From contig NZ_RJAD01000001.1 in the NCBI RefSeq assembly GCF_003999995.1, positions 868,001-932,000 of the forward strand: a stretch of 64,000 nucleotides of DNA, in the 5' to 3' direction. The DNA is from Microbacterium sulfonylureivorans (lineage in GTDB: Bacteria > Actinomycetota > Actinomycetes > Actinomycetales > Microbacteriaceae). The notes beneath the pieces are model-generated. The model had not been told where the DNA came from. It saw nothing but the letters and a program-made list of their open reading frames with translations, and made no database searches. The position numbers were made by a program, and so were the translations under genes. Position 1 is the stretch's first letter; every line of letters starts with the position of its first letter. Shown one piece after another: positions 1 to 9,182 of the stretch.

Positions 1-187
1 GCAGAGTCCGCGGTCGACGGGTCCACGACGATTCGCGACGAGCCGGAGAGGGTGAGCGAGCCGGTCCCGCCCATCCACTCCCTGGATCCCGGGGACCGAC
101 CAGTCGTGCCGCGTTGGCGGCGACCGCGGCGGTTGCGACGAACATCGGGGAGAGGGTGACGCTCGCAGCGATCAGGGCGAGCAGCAT
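1..187 (-). pseudogene. Start of a GH20-type beta-N-acetylhexosaminidase, apparently frameshifted, cut by the window edge
   Basis: An ATG at 187 opens a signal-peptide-like stretch (MLLALIAASVTLSPMFVA, then AVAAN as a possible cleavage site). That frame then turns to low-quality sequence. A different frame nearer the edge reads REWMGGTGSLTLSGSSRIVV, which resembles the N-terminal domain of actinobacterial GH20 hexosaminidases (typically a REWxGGxGS...SRIVVD pattern). The two stretches are out of frame, with the break around 85-100, so either the gene is decayed or there is a sequencing error. It begins 14 bp after the MurQ-kinase stop, on the same strand, which would fit a last operon gene that releases GlcNAc. 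The family assignment rests on about 25 residues. Confidence 0.4.
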
Positions 188-201
188 GGTGCAGCGGCGG
201 G

Positions 202-2085
202 TCAGAGGTCGTTCTCCTCGTTGAGAGTTTCCAGGTGGGCGTTGATCACAGCGGGCAGCGTGTCCTCACGCAGGGCTCGAGCGACGAGCGCAGACCCGAC
301 CTCAGCGGGGGCTGCAGCCGGCGTGAGTTCGATCAGACGTGCGAGACGCTCTCGCATCGGACTGTCCGCAGCGACGAGACCCCCGGTGGCAACCGTTGGT
401 CCGGCGATGCCCGCGCCGGCGGCGCGCAGCGTGTGGGCGAGTTCGGCGGCGGCGTCCTGGAGGATCTGATCGGCGGTCGCGTCACCGGCGGATGCGACAT
501 CGATCACGGAGGGCACAAACGATGCGAGGATCGCGGAGCGATCGGTCGATCCATACAGTTCCCGCACGAGCTCGTCGAGGTCGCCGAACCGGATGCGCAG
601 CGCATCCATGAGAGCCTCGGACGAACCGGGCCGGCTCGTCATCGAACCGGTGGCCGCATCGAGTGCGTGACGGCCGATCCAGGCTCCCGCACCGCGGTCT
701 CCGAGGAGGTGACCGAGACCATCGACTCGTCGATAGATGTCCCGCATGTCGGTTCCGACCGCGATCGCGCCCGTCCCGGCCGCCAACACCGCGCCGGGTG
801 AGAATCCGACCGCGCCGACGAAGGAGGGGACGATGTCCGACGCGACGGAGATCGAGCGGGCTCCGGTCAGCGTGCGAAGGTCACGAGCCAGAGCGGCGGT
901 GAAAGCCGGGAAGTGGGCTACTCCCGCCAGGCCCACGACGATCCCGTCGATGTCGACCGCTTCGTGCCGTGCCTCGATCGCCCGAAGCGCGCCAGCCAGC
1001 TCTCGCACGACGGCATCCACGCGAACCCCGTCGCCGACGATGGCGGGCCGGGACGCGCCGCGCTCGTGCGCGATCGTCCGGGCTGCGTCCATCAGCGCGA
1101 TGCGGAACCCGCTCGCTCCGATGTCGAGGCCGAGCCAGTGCGTACCGGCTGCGGCTCGGCGTGCGCGGGTTTCCGCGTGCGCGATGGCGGCACGCACGTC
1201 GCCTGCCCCCTCGACCAGTTCTTGGCGTGCGGCGGCGGCGTCGAGACCGGCGAGCAGCATGACCAGGGCGGTCTTGGTATCGCCTCGGGTCTCGTTCAAC
1301 GCGGCGGCCGCATCGTCGTTGCTGGCACCGGAAGCCTCGCTGAGCAGGCGCACGACGCGTCTGCGCAGCTTCTCGTTCGTCGGGACGACATCGATCATCA
1401 GGTTCGAGAACGTGCGGCCGAGTTTGACCATGAGAGCAGTGGAGAAGGAGTGCAGGACGAGCTTCTGCGCCGTGCCCGCCTTCATACGGGTGGAGCCAGT
1501 CACGACCTCCTCCGCTGTGTTCACGCAGAGATGGGTGTCTGCGTGTCGCGCGATGGGCGCGTCAGGGTTCGAGGTGACCGCGATCGTGTAGGCGCCGATC
1601 TCCTTGGCCTTCGCGAGCGCCGCGGCGATGTAGGGGGTGCGACCTGAGGCTGCGAGGCCGAAGACGATGTCGGCGGCCGAAACGCTGGCGGCCGCTTCTG
1701 CGGCGCCGGCGGTTTCGCTGTCCTCCGCGTCTTCGACGGCGGCCAGCATCGCGCGCTCCCCACCTGCGAGGTGAGCGGTGAACAGGTCGGTCGATACCCC
1801 GTACGTCGGCGGGACCTCCGCAGCATCGAGCACGCCGAAGCGCCCCGAGGTGCCCGCACCGAAGTAGTGCACGCGCCCACCCCGGTCGATCGCTGCGGCT
1901 GCGATGTCGACGACCTCGGCGAGCTGCGGCAGAAGTGCTCCGACAGCCCCCGGCACAGTGGCGTCCTCCTGATTGATGAGTGTGAGCAGTTGCAGGGTCG
2001 ACATTCGGTCGATGTGGGTCGACCGCGTGGATCGCCGCTCGGTCGGCGGCGGGACGGGCGTCGAAGAGAGCCGATCCACTGTCAT
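202..2085 (-). CDS. murQ: Fused N-acetylmuramic acid 6-phosphate etherase (MurQ) and BadF/BadG-type amino-sugar kinase
   Basis: The product has 627 residues in two domains. Residues about 25-300 are a MurQ SIS-fold etherase: DAAEVPPTYG carries the catalytic Glu, and STRMKAGTAQKLVLHS and NLMIDVVPTN are the family signatures. Residues about 315-610 are a BadF/BadG/BcrA/BcrD ATPase-like sugar kinase with LGLDIGASG (phosphate-1), AGTGAIAVGTD (phosphate-2) and GLGHLLGDRGAGAWIG. Stand-alone MurQ is about 300 residues, so this is a clean fusion. Kinases of this family phosphorylate GlcNAc and in some bacteria MurNAc (MurK). The natural reading is MurNAc to MurNAc-6-P, then to GlcNAc-6-P plus D-lactate, in the cytoplasm. 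Its start overlaps the upstream murR stop by 4 bp, so the two are translationally coupled. The kinase substrate is inferred. Confidence 0.9.
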   Translation of the reverse strand: MTVDRLSSTPVPPPTERRSTRSTHIDRMSTLQLLTLINQEDATVPGAVGALLPQLAEVVDIAAAAIDRGGRVHYFGAGTSGRFGVLDAAEVPPTYGVSTDLFTAHLAGGERAMLAAVEDAEDSETAGAAEAAASVSAADIVFGLAASGRTPYIAAALAKAKEIGAYTIAVTSNPDAPIARHADTHLCVNTAEEVVTGSTRMKAGTAQKLVLHSFSTALMVKLGRTFSNLMIDVVPTNEKLRRRVVRLLSEASGASNDDAAAALNETRGDTKTALVMLLAGLDAAAARQELVEGAGDVRAAIAHAETRARRAAAGTHWLGLDIGASGFRIALMDAARTIAHERGASRPAIVGDGVRVDAVVRELAGALRAIEARHEAVDIDGIVVGLAGVAHFPAFTAALARDLRTLTGARSISVASDIVPSFVGAVGFSPGAVLAAGTGAIAVGTDMRDIYRRVDGLGHLLGDRGAGAWIGRHALDAATGSMTSRPGSSEALMDALRIRFGDLDELVRELYGSTDRSAILASFVPSVIDVASAGDATADQILQDAAAELAHTLRAAGAGIAGPTVATGGLVAADSPMRERLARLIELTPAAAPAEVGSALVARALREDTLPAVINAHLETLNEENDL

Positions 2086-2984
2086 TTCACTCGCTCCGAG
2101 CCGATGACGTGGCCCGAGACGGCATCGTGCATCTTGTCTGCGGCGTCCACGGCGGCGTCGAAGCGACCGTGCGCGAGCATGACGAACAGCGCGTCGACGA
2201 CGGCGAGCTGCGCCATCCGCGACGCCACGCCGCCGCTTCTGAACCGGAGTTCCCGCGCCGCGGTGAGCAGAACCGCGTCGGCGTTGCGCGCAGCGGGAGA
2301 CGCCGGGTCGCTCGTGACGGCAACGGTGTATGCGCCGCGAAGCCGAGCAGCCGTGAGAACGTCGACGACTTCCTTGGCACGTCCGGAGTGGCTGAAGGCG
2401 AGCACGACATCCCGATCGCCGAACAGCGACGTCGTCATAAGAGCACCGTGGATGTCATGGACGACCGTCGCGGCGCAGTCGGAGAGCGTGAGCTTCGCGG
2501 CGGCGTCGATCGCCGCGGTGGCCGACGCCGCGACACCGAAGGTCAGGATGCGGCGCGCGGCGGCGAGCTTGCCGACGACGTCGGTGAGAACCTCGATGTC
2601 CAGCTGGGCGAGCGTCAGCTCTACGGCGCGGGTGTCGGCGTACGAGATCTTGCGGATGATCTCCGGGATAGGGTCGCCGGGATCGATGTCTCCTAGCATC
2701 GCCATTCCCGCTTCCGGCTCGTCGCCGCCGCGGCGGCGTTCCGCGGAGACGGCGAGGCGCAGCCGGAGGTGCGAGTATCCCCGCAGGCCCATGCTGCGAC
2801 AGAAGCGGGTGACAGTCGCCTCCGAGCTCCCCGAGGCGATCGCGAGCTGGCCGATCGACTTCTCGGATGCGGCGGCCGGGTCCTGCAGGATGCTCTCGGC
2901 GATGGCGCGCTCGGCCGCTGAGAGGGAGTCCAACCGAATCGCGATCAGCTCTACCAGGTCGGGGGCGGCGGTGTCGATCGTCAT
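2082..2984 (-). CDS. MurR/RpiR-family transcriptional regulator
   Basis: 300 residues. An N-terminal RpiR helix-turn-helix (about residues 5-80, including QLAIASGSSEATVTRFCRSM) is followed by a SIS sugar-phosphate-binding domain (about 125-260, with ILTFGVAASATAAIDAAAKL and AFSHSGRAKEVVDVL). It lies directly upstream of, and overlaps, the MurQ-kinase gene. Its own start overlaps the end of the gene before it by 4 bp. Regulators of this family sense sugar phosphates such as MurNAc-6-P or GlcN-6-P. The inferred target sites are the TGAAA-N5-TTYCA palindromes between the transporter gene and nagB at 9127-9197. Whether it represses or activates cannot be read from sequence. Confidence 0.9.
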   Translation of the reverse strand: MTIDTAAPDLVELIAIRLDSLSAAERAIAESILQDPAAASEKSIGQLAIASGSSEATVTRFCRSMGLRGYSHLRLRLAVSAERRRGGDEPEAGMAMLGDIDPGDPIPEIIRKISYADTRAVELTLAQLDIEVLTDVVGKLAAARRILTFGVAASATAAIDAAAKLTLSDCAATVVHDIHGALMTTSLFGDRDVVLAFSHSGRAKEVVDVLTAARLRGAYTVAVTSDPASPAARNADAVLLTAARELRFRSGGVASRMAQLAVVDALFVMLAHGRFDAAVDAADKMHDAVSGHVIGSERVK

Positions 2985-4009
2985 CGAAGAGTTCCTTCCA
3001 AGCGGGGCATTGCGTCGAAATCGGTCCTGGGCAGCGGTGCTTCACCCGGGAAGTAGGAGAGTCCGTGCAGCCGACCCTCGCGGGTGGCGGCGTCGAGAAC
3101 GGCGAGATGTGCGGTCAGCTCATCGGCATCGATGGGTGGCCCCCAGTCCCAGCGACCTGCGTAGGCCGGGTCTGCCGTGATCTGCGTCATGGCGATCACT
3201 CGCGCATCCGTCGTGCTGGTGACCTCATCCGCCATGGCGAGCACGTCGGCGCTGCTCAGCGCGAGCATCTGCTGATACGCCATGATCGCGAACACCGACA
3301 CCGAGCCGGCCAACTCGACGGCGTCCTGGCCGTAGTCTGCGCGGCGCTGACGGTGTCTGACCGGCACGAGGAACACCCCGGGCTCGGCCCCTGCCGCGCG
3401 GATCTCGCGGGCCAAGCGGGCGGTGATCGCCGAGATGATGTCGACGCGGAAGTCCGCCCATTCGGAGCGGTGCTCGGTGAGGATGTCGTGCGGCGTGAGT
3501 GCGCTGCGGCCGATGCGGTCGGCGAAGCGGGCCATCGTCTGGGGGTCGAACGATGCGGCGCGAGGATGCCCGTCCGCACGGGATTCGAGCTCCCAGTGCC
3601 CGGGCCATCGCGCGAAGTCGAGGAGGATCGTGCCCACCTCGGCCCGCTCTGCTTCCGCGCGCAGCCGGTCGACGAGCGCATCGTCGTACTCGTCGTTGCC
3701 GGGGACGATGCCGCGGTACCACTCGATTCCGCTCAGCAGCCGACCATCGGCACCGACGGGACGCACGGTGCCGGGCAGGGGAGCCTGCCGAGCGTGATCC
3801 GAGTAGCACGCGAAGGCGCCCACGGTGGTGATGCCGTGGTCGGCCAGGACCGCGCGCAGCTCCGGGGCGATCACCTCGAGCTTCGTGATCGCGGCGGTGA
3901 TCCCACTTGCGGCCGCACGCGATGCCCATTGCGCGAGCTGGCCGCGTGACCAGATGGCGAGGATCGCCGGGCGCAGGAACGCGGAGCGGGTGAGCGGGGC
4001 GTCGGCCAT
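2981..4009 (-). CDS. Unrecognised TIM-barrel-like protein, possible glycoside hydrolase
   Basis: 342 residues with no signal peptide, so probably cytoplasmic. I do not recognise a named family. The alternating hydrophobic segments (GTILLDFARWPGHWEL, VFLVPVRH, SVFAIMAYQQML, ARVIAMTQI) look like barrel strands with acidic or aromatic residues at their ends, as in glycosidase-like barrels. The start chosen is the ATG at 4009, whose A is also the last base of the upstream ATPase TGA stop (TGATG). A longer open frame exists upstream but lies inside the ATPase gene and has poor composition. The 3' end overlaps murR by 4 bp. Position inside the importer-MurR-MurQ operon suggests it processes an imported muropeptide or amino-sugar glycoside. 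That role is inferred from context alone. Confidence 0.7.
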   Translation of the reverse strand: MADAPLTRSAFLRPAILAIWSRGQLAQWASRAAASGITAAITKLEVIAPELRAVLADHGITTVGAFACYSDHARQAPLPGTVRPVGADGRLLSGIEWYRGIVPGNDEYDDALVDRLRAEAERAEVGTILLDFARWPGHWELESRADGHPRAASFDPQTMARFADRIGRSALTPHDILTEHRSEWADFRVDIISAITARLAREIRAAGAEPGVFLVPVRHRQRRADYGQDAVELAGSVSVFAIMAYQQMLALSSADVLAMADEVTSTTDARVIAMTQITADPAYAGRWDWGPPIDADELTAHLAVLDAATREGRLHGLSYFPGEAPLPRTDFDAMPRLEGTLR

Positions 4010-5685
4010 CACCGGTCCGTCCCTTCCGTCTGCGCCTCGGCGCCACCCGCATCCACCTCGGGGAGGGGGGAGGCAGCGAGGAGCTGCCGCGTATAGGGGT
4101 GGGAGGGGTGGTCGTACACCTCGGCGACGGGTCCGGTCTCGACGATGCGTCCCCTCTGCATGACGGCCACCCGGTCGCTCAGCTGCTTCACCACGGCGAG
4201 GTCGTGGGCGATGAAGAGGATGCCCACACCCAGTTCGTCTCGCAGCCGAGCGAGCAACGAGATGATCTGCGCCTGGATGGACACGTCGAGAGCCGAGACC
4301 GGCTCGTCGCACAGCAGGACCCGCGGGCGCGCCGCGAGAGCCCGCGCGATCCCGACGCGCTGACGCTGACCGCCCGAGAGGGTTCCGGGGCGACGTTCGA
4401 GCCACTCCGCGGGAAGACCGACGAGTTCCATCAGTTCCGCCGACGCTGGCGCAGGGTTCTGGGCCGGTGCCGCCGCACGCGCTTCTTCGAGCGACTGCCG
4501 GATGCTGCGCAGCGGGTTGAGCGCCGCGGCAGCGTCCTGGAACACGTACTGGAGCGACCTGCGTGCAGGGTCGCCGACTCTCGTTGCTGTGACGTCCGCT
4601 CCGTCCACGAGGATGGACCCGGCGGCGACGGGAAGGAGTCCGGCGATCGTCCGGGACAGCGTCGACTTGCCGCACCCGGACTCACCGACCAGCCCGAGCG
4701 TCTCTCCGCCGCGGATCTCCAGGCTGACTCCGTCGACAGCGAAGGTCGGCCGATGCCGTCCGAATATGCCCTTCTGCGGGGTTACATCGACACGAACCCC
4801 GCGAAGCTCGAGCGCTGCGGGCTCGCTGCGAGCGGGGTTCAACCGGACGACGGGGGTCGCGTCGATGCGCGGCACGGCGGACAGCAGAAGCCGCGTGTAG
4901 TCATGTGCCGGCGCAGTGAAGATCTGGGAGGCGGTTCCCCGTTCGACGACCGCCCCATGACGCATGACCGTGACGGCGTCGCACAGCTCGGCGACGACTC
5001 CCAGATCGTGGGTGATGAAGAGCGTGGCGAGTTCGAACTCATCTCTGAGCTCACGCAGCAGCGAGAGGATCTGCGCCTGGACTGTGACATCCAGAGCGGT
5101 GGTCGGCTCGTCGGCGATGAGCAGGGACGGATTGTTCGCCAGCGCCGCCGCGATCACCACGCGCTGGCGCTGTCCGCCTGAGAACTCGTGCGGGTACGAG
5201 CGGTAGCGGCTCTTCGCCTGCGGGATGCCCACCCGGTCGAGCAGCTCGATCGCTCGCGCACGGGCACGGTCACGGCTGGCACCGTGGACTTCGAGTGTCT
5301 CGGCAACCTGGTCGCCGATCCGCATCGACGGGTTCAGAGCGGACAGCGGGTCCTGGAAGATCATCGCGATGCGATTTCCGCGCACCGACTCCCACTGCTT
5401 CGCGGTCAGCGCGAGCAGGTCGTGGCCGTCGAAGTCGATCGATCCGCCCGTCACGCGTCCGGGCGGGCGGAGGAGGTTCATGACGGCGCGACTGGTGACG
5501 GTCTTTCCCGACCCGGATTCTCCGACCAGGCCCATCACCTGCCGAGGGCGGACATCCAGGTCGATGCCGTGGACGACCTCGGTCGCACCGAAGGCGATGC
5601 GGAGATCGCGGATGGAGAGGAGCGGTCCGGCGGGGGCGGGGCGGTCTGGTGTCATGGGCTGCGATGAGTGGGCCAGCGTGGTCAT
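4009..5685 (-). CDS. Dipeptide/oligopeptide-type ABC transporter, fused double ATP-binding protein (DppD-DppF)
   Basis: 558 residues with two complete ABC cassettes in one chain. The first has Walker A GESGSGKT near residue 55-62, signature FSGGQRQRV and Walker [13 protein letters not shown]. The second has Walker [10 protein letters not shown] near residue 335, signature [15 protein letters not shown] and Walker [13 protein letters not shown]. Both carry the short C-terminal extension ([10 protein letters not shown]) typical of peptide/nickel importers. It energises the two permeases encoded just upstream, and its start overlaps the DppC-like stop by 4 bp. The operon context (MurR, MurQ) suggests murein peptides, MurNAc-peptides or amino-sugar oligosaccharides as cargo rather than plain dipeptides. 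Confidence 0.93.
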   Translation of the reverse strand: MTTLAHSSQPMTPDRPAPAGPLLSIRDLRIAFGATEVVHGIDLDVRPRQVMGLVGESGSGKTVTSRAVMNLLRPPGRVTGGSIDFDGHDLLALTAKQWESVRGNRIAMIFQDPLSALNPSMRIGDQVAETLEVHGASRDRARARAIELLDRVGIPQAKSRYRSYPHEFSGGQRQRVVIAAALANNPSLLIADEPTTALDVTVQAQILSLLRELRDEFELATLFITHDLGVVAELCDAVTVMRHGAVVERGTASQIFTAPAHDYTRLLLSAVPRIDATPVVRLNPARSEPAALELRGVRVDVTPQKGIFGRHRPTFAVDGVSLEIRGGETLGLVGESGCGKSTLSRTIAGLLPVAAGSILVDGADVTATRVGDPARRSLQYVFQDAAAALNPLRSIRQSLEEARAAAPAQNPAPASAELMELVGLPAEWLERRPGTLSGGQRQRVGIARALAARPRVLLCDEPVSALDVSIQAQIISLLARLRDELGVGILFIAHDLAVVKQLSDRVAVMQRGRIVETGPVAEVYDHPSHPYTRQLLAASPLPEVDAGGAEAQTEGTDR

Positions 5686-6563
5686 GCCTTGTTTCCCTTG
5701 TCGGTCACGGCGTCGGCGAGAAGGCTGAATCCGAGCACGAGGAGGAAGAGGACCAGAGCGGGCCCGACGACGTAGAACGGCTGCTCCTCCATGTACCGGG
5801 CGCCGTTGTTCAGCAGGACGCCGAGCGACGGCTCGGGGGGTTGCACCCCGAGGCCGACGATGCTGAGCGAGGACTCGAGGTAGATCGATGCGACGGCCGC
5901 CACCACCATCTGCGCGATCATCGTGTCGAGCGTGTGCGGCAGGATGTGGCGCCCCATGATGCGCGGTCGGCTCACCCCGAGCATCCGCGCCGCCGAAACG
6001 TAGTCGCGATTCTCCTGGGAGAGCAGCGTTGCGCGGGAGAGGCGCCCGAACGCGGGCAGGGCGTAGATCGTCATGGCGAGGACGAGCGCCAGCCAGCCTG
6101 GCCCCAGCACCAGGGTGACGCAGATTCCGAGGATCAGCGACGGGAACCCCATGATGAGGTCGAGGAACCGCTGGGCGAGGTTGCCCGCCGTGCGGTTGAT
6201 GATGCCGAGCAGGCCGAGCAGGGTGCCGAGGACCGCGGCGATGGGGACCGCGATCGCCACCAGCGACAAGTCGGTGCGCGTGCCGTAGATCGCGCGGATG
6301 AAGACGTTGCGGCCCACCTCGTCGGTGCCGAACGGTGCCGTCGACGTCGGCAGCGCCAGGGCGTCACGGCTCTGGACGTCGTAGCCGGCGGGAAAGAGCA
6401 GCGGGGCGGTCACGGCGAGGGAGACCAGCAGGAGGAGCAGGATCGCGCCGACCAGACCTCGGGGAGAGCGCAAGGCCCGGGAGTAGCGGGCGAAGACAGC
6501 ACGTCCGCCGGGCATCGGCGACATCGCCGGCGGACTGGACGGCTTCTCGGAGATGGCGGTCAT
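5682..6563 (-). CDS. Peptide-type ABC transporter permease (DppC-like)
   Basis: 293 residues. A cytoplasmic N-terminus precedes a first membrane helix at about 40-60 ([16 protein letters not shown]). Several more helices and the inner-membrane EAA-type loop ([20 protein letters not shown]) follow, and it ends with another helix. The oligopeptide permease C hallmark [17 protein letters not shown] lies near residue 80. It forms the heterodimeric channel with the next permease, and overlaps both neighbouring genes by 4 bp. Confidence 0.93.
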   Translation of the reverse strand: MTAISEKPSSPPAMSPMPGGRAVFARYSRALRSPRGLVGAILLLLLVSLAVTAPLLFPAGYDVQSRDALALPTSTAPFGTDEVGRNVFIRAIYGTRTDLSLVAIAVPIAAVLGTLLGLLGIINRTAGNLAQRFLDLIMGFPSLILGICVTLVLGPGWLALVLAMTIYALPAFGRLSRATLLSQENRDYVSAARMLGVSRPRIMGRHILPHTLDTMIAQMVVAAVASIYLESSLSIVGLGVQPPEPSLGVLLNNGARYMEEQPFYVVGPALVLFLLVLGFSLLADAVTDKGNKA

Positions 6564-7513
6564 GCGGAGGCCCCCAGTCGGATGCGCGGATCAAGGGAGG
6601 CGACGCCGATATCGGTCAGCACCTGCATCAGGACGGCGATGGCGACCGCTCCGAGGATGAGGACCTGGATCACGAGGTAGTCGCGCGTCTGCACGCTCGT
6701 CACGGCGAGCGATCCGAGGCCGTGGCGAGCGAAGATCGCTTCGATCACGATCGCACCGGCGAGCAGCTCGCCGAACCGCAGACCGATGGTGACGAGGGCG
6801 GGACCCATGCTGTTGCGGAGGATGTGGCGGCTGACGATGCGTGAACGGGAGACGCCTTTCGCGGCCGCGAGGTCGACGAAGTCCTCCTCAGCGGTCGTGC
6901 GCATCGATGTTGCCACCAGGCGCCCGATGCTCGCCGCCTGCGGGAGGGCGAGGGCGAGGGCAGGAAGGATCAGATACTGGATGCCGATGACGGGGTCTTC
7001 GAGAAGGCTCACCTCGCCCGAGATCGGGAGGATCGGTACCAGGATGCCCAGCACCAGGATGAGGAACAGCCCCGTCAGGAATGGCGGCGCCGCGAGCAGC
7101 GCGGAGTTCGCACCGTCGAGGACTGCCCGCACTAGGGGGCGACGGGTCGTCGCGGTGGCCACGCCCAAGGCGATGCCGATGACGACCATCAGGATGCCGG
7201 CGACGATCGCCAGCTCGAGGGTGCTCGTCAGCCGGGAGCCGATCAGTTCCGCGACCGGTCGGTTCGTGGTGAACGACAGTCCGAGGTTTCCCGTGAGGAC
7301 ACCTCCCACCCACGCGAAGTACTGGGCGACGGGAGGCTGATCGAGACCCATCTCCTGTCGAATGAGTTCGAGCGCCTCGGGTGACGCATCCGGTCCGGCG
7401 ACGGCGATCGCCGGGTCTCCCGGCGTCAGTCGAGGCAGCGCGAACGCGACGATCGACGTGGCGACCAGGAGGAACACGACGGACGGAAGCCGCCGGACCA
7501 GATACGTCAGCAT
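6560..7513 (-). CDS. Peptide-type ABC transporter permease (DppB-like)
   Basis: 317 residues. The first helix is at the very N-terminus (MLTYLVRRLPSVVFLLVATS), followed by the DppB signature LPRLTPGDPAIAVAG and by about five further membrane segments. The inner loop DLAAAKGVSRSRIVSRHIL contacts the ATPase. It lies 3 bp downstream of the solute-binding-protein stop and overlaps dppC by 4 bp, so the transporter is a single translational unit. Confidence 0.93.
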   Translation of the reverse strand: MLTYLVRRLPSVVFLLVATSIVAFALPRLTPGDPAIAVAGPDASPEALELIRQEMGLDQPPVAQYFAWVGGVLTGNLGLSFTTNRPVAELIGSRLTSTLELAIVAGILMVVIGIALGVATATTRRPLVRAVLDGANSALLAAPPFLTGLFLILVLGILVPILPISGEVSLLEDPVIGIQYLILPALALALPQAASIGRLVATSMRTTAEEDFVDLAAAKGVSRSRIVSRHILRNSMGPALVTIGLRFGELLAGAIVIEAIFARHGLGSLAVTSVQTRDYLVIQVLILGAVAIAVLMQVLTDIGVASLDPRIRLGASA

Positions 7514-7516
7514 GGG

Positions 7517-9082
7517 TTACTCCGAGAGGTACGCGTCGGTTGCGACGAGGCTTCCGAGCGAGACGACCTGCAGGCCCTGCAGGTCGGCGGCGTGGACGTG
7601 GTACTGCGGGGCGACGGCGATGATGTGGCTGAAGGACTGGTCGAGCATGTACTCGCTCAGTTCGGTCAGTGCCGCCTCGCGGGTGGAGTCGTCGGCGCCG
7701 CGAACGGCATCCTTGAACGCGTTGTACTCCGGGGTGTCGAAGTGCGACGGATTCCCCGTGCGGATCGACGGCATCGCGTCGATGAGGGTCGCCGACGAGA
7801 AGCCCACCATGCCGTGCAGGAGCAGGAACGACTGGCCGATGCTCCCTTCGACCTGACGCTTGTCGTAGTCGGGGAGATCGAGCGCCTCGCCCGTGACGTT
7901 CAACCCGACCTCTGCCAGGTTGTTCTGCACGATCTCGAACAGGCTCTTCATGACCGGCAGGTTGGCGTAGGTGATCGTGAGGTCGGCGCCGGCCGCGCCT
8001 GCGGACTCGAGCAGTTCTCGCGCCTTCTCGGGGTCGTAGCGGAAGTGCTGTTCCAGGTCGGCCGGGTAGCCGGGGCTTCCGGGAGTCCACCACAGGTCGG
8101 TGAGGAGGGCATCCCCGCCGAAGACCTGGTCGCTGATGCGCTCTCGGTCGATCGCATAACCGAGAGCCTGGCGGGCCTCGGCCGTGTCGAACGGTGCCTG
8201 CTCGACGTCGAGGCCGAAGGGGTAGAACACGCCGCCGGCGTTCTCGAGCACGTAGGCGGGGTCGTCGGCGAGTCGCATCACGTCGCTTTGCGCCATGCCG
8301 ATCGCAACGTCGGCCGCGCCGCCCTTGATCGCAGACTGCAGCGCGGTCGGGTCGGAGATGATCGAGATGTCGACCTCGTCCAGGTGCGGGCCACCGTCGG
8401 CCCAATACTCGTCGTTCTTCTGAAGCGTCAGGGATGCGCCCGGAACCCACTCGTCCCAGGTGAATGGACCGGTTCCGATGACTTCCTTGCCATCGGCGAT
8501 GGATGCCCACGTCTCGCTGTCCACGATCGGAGTCAGGTCGAGCAGGTCGAACAGGCTGTCGCTCGGCGCGGCGAGGTCGATGACGACTTCCGTGTCGCTC
8601 GTCGCCGTGACGGTCTCGATGTTCTTGGCGACACCCGCCAGCTGCGAGGCGTTGGCGGGGAGTTTGACCTGGTCGAGGGAGTAGACGACGTCGTCGGCGG
8701 TGAACGGACGACCGGAGTGGAACGTGACACCGTCCCGAAGCGTCAGGGTCAGCTGGGTGCGGTCGTCGTCGTACGACCAGTCGGTTGCGAGTACGGCCTG
8801 GGGCTGCGAGTCGCTGTCCAGCTGGATGAGCGAATCGAAGACCAGTCGACGCCACGACCAGTTGCCGGCGCGGTTGGCCATGACGAACTGGGGCTGGGCG
8901 TCTGCCGCGGCGGCGACCTGCAGTGTGCCGCCTTCCACGGGCTCGGCGGACGGGGCGGCGGAACCGCCGGGGTTGGCTTGGGCGACGGCGCAGCCGGTGA
9001 GCACGACCGCGACGGCGGTGGCGATCGCGGCTCCTCGCACCCACCGCACAGCACGCTGTGCTCCGGACGATGGACGGGTCAT
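7517..9082 (-). CDS. Peptide/oligosaccharide-binding lipoprotein of the ABC importer (SBP family 5)
   Basis: 521 residues. The N-terminal lipoprotein signal peptide has the lipobox VLTGC around residue 31. The mature part has the family-5 layout: a conserved segment LRDGVTFHSGRPFTADDVVYSLD near residue 110-140, a mixed alpha/beta body, and a QALGYAIDRERI motif. It is the first gene of the minus-strand operon, with the promoter/operator region immediately upstream. The predicted role is extracytoplasmic capture of the imported ligand. MurR/MurQ in the same operon make an amino-sugar or murein fragment more likely than a free peptide, but the ligand cannot be read from sequence. Confidence 0.92.
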   Translation of the reverse strand: MTRPSSGAQRAVRWVRGAAIATAVAVVLTGCAVAQANPGGSAAPSAEPVEGGTLQVAAAADAQPQFVMANRAGNWSWRRLVFDSLIQLDSDSQPQAVLATDWSYDDDRTQLTLTLRDGVTFHSGRPFTADDVVYSLDQVKLPANASQLAGVAKNIETVTATSDTEVVIDLAAPSDSLFDLLDLTPIVDSETWASIADGKEVIGTGPFTWDEWVPGASLTLQKNDEYWADGGPHLDEVDISIISDPTALQSAIKGGAADVAIGMAQSDVMRLADDPAYVLENAGGVFYPFGLDVEQAPFDTAEARQALGYAIDRERISDQVFGGDALLTDLWWTPGSPGYPADLEQHFRYDPEKARELLESAGAAGADLTITYANLPVMKSLFEIVQNNLAEVGLNVTGEALDLPDYDKRQVEGSIGQSFLLLHGMVGFSSATLIDAMPSIRTGNPSHFDTPEYNAFKDAVRGADDSTREAALTELSEYMLDQSFSHIIAVAPQYHVHAADLQGLQVVSLGSLVATDAYLSE

Positions 9083-9126
9083 CTCTCAGTGCTCCTTCGT
9101 GGAGGGATCGGGATGTGGGGAGCTTA

Positions 9127-9141
9127 TGAAATTCTCTTCCA
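9127..9141. promoter_or_regulatory. Putative MurR/RpiR operator, site 1
   Basis: The sequence TGAAA-TTCTC-TTCCA is an inverted repeat of TGAAA with one mismatch and a 5-bp centre. It sits 45 bp upstream of the solute-binding-protein start and repeats the layout of the site at 9183-9197. The regulator assignment is inferred from the adjacent RpiR-family gene. Confidence 0.5.
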
Positions 9142-9182
9142 TGGGTCAACACTTTGTGTGAAAATTTCAACCAGCAACGTGA

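Noticed and set aside
221..2000. Several long plus-strand open frames opposite murQ-kinase
   Set aside because: Arg/Ser/Pro-rich shadows of the real minus-strand gene; no motifs or ribosome-binding sites.
4010..4675. 564-residue frame extending the barrel-like protein upstream
   Set aside because: The extra part lies inside the ABC ATPase gene and has shadow composition; the ATG at 4009 overlaps the ATPase stop.
6888..9170. 760-residue minus-strand frame overlapping the binding protein and DppB
   Set aside because: Arg-rich shadow in a different frame of two well-supported genes.
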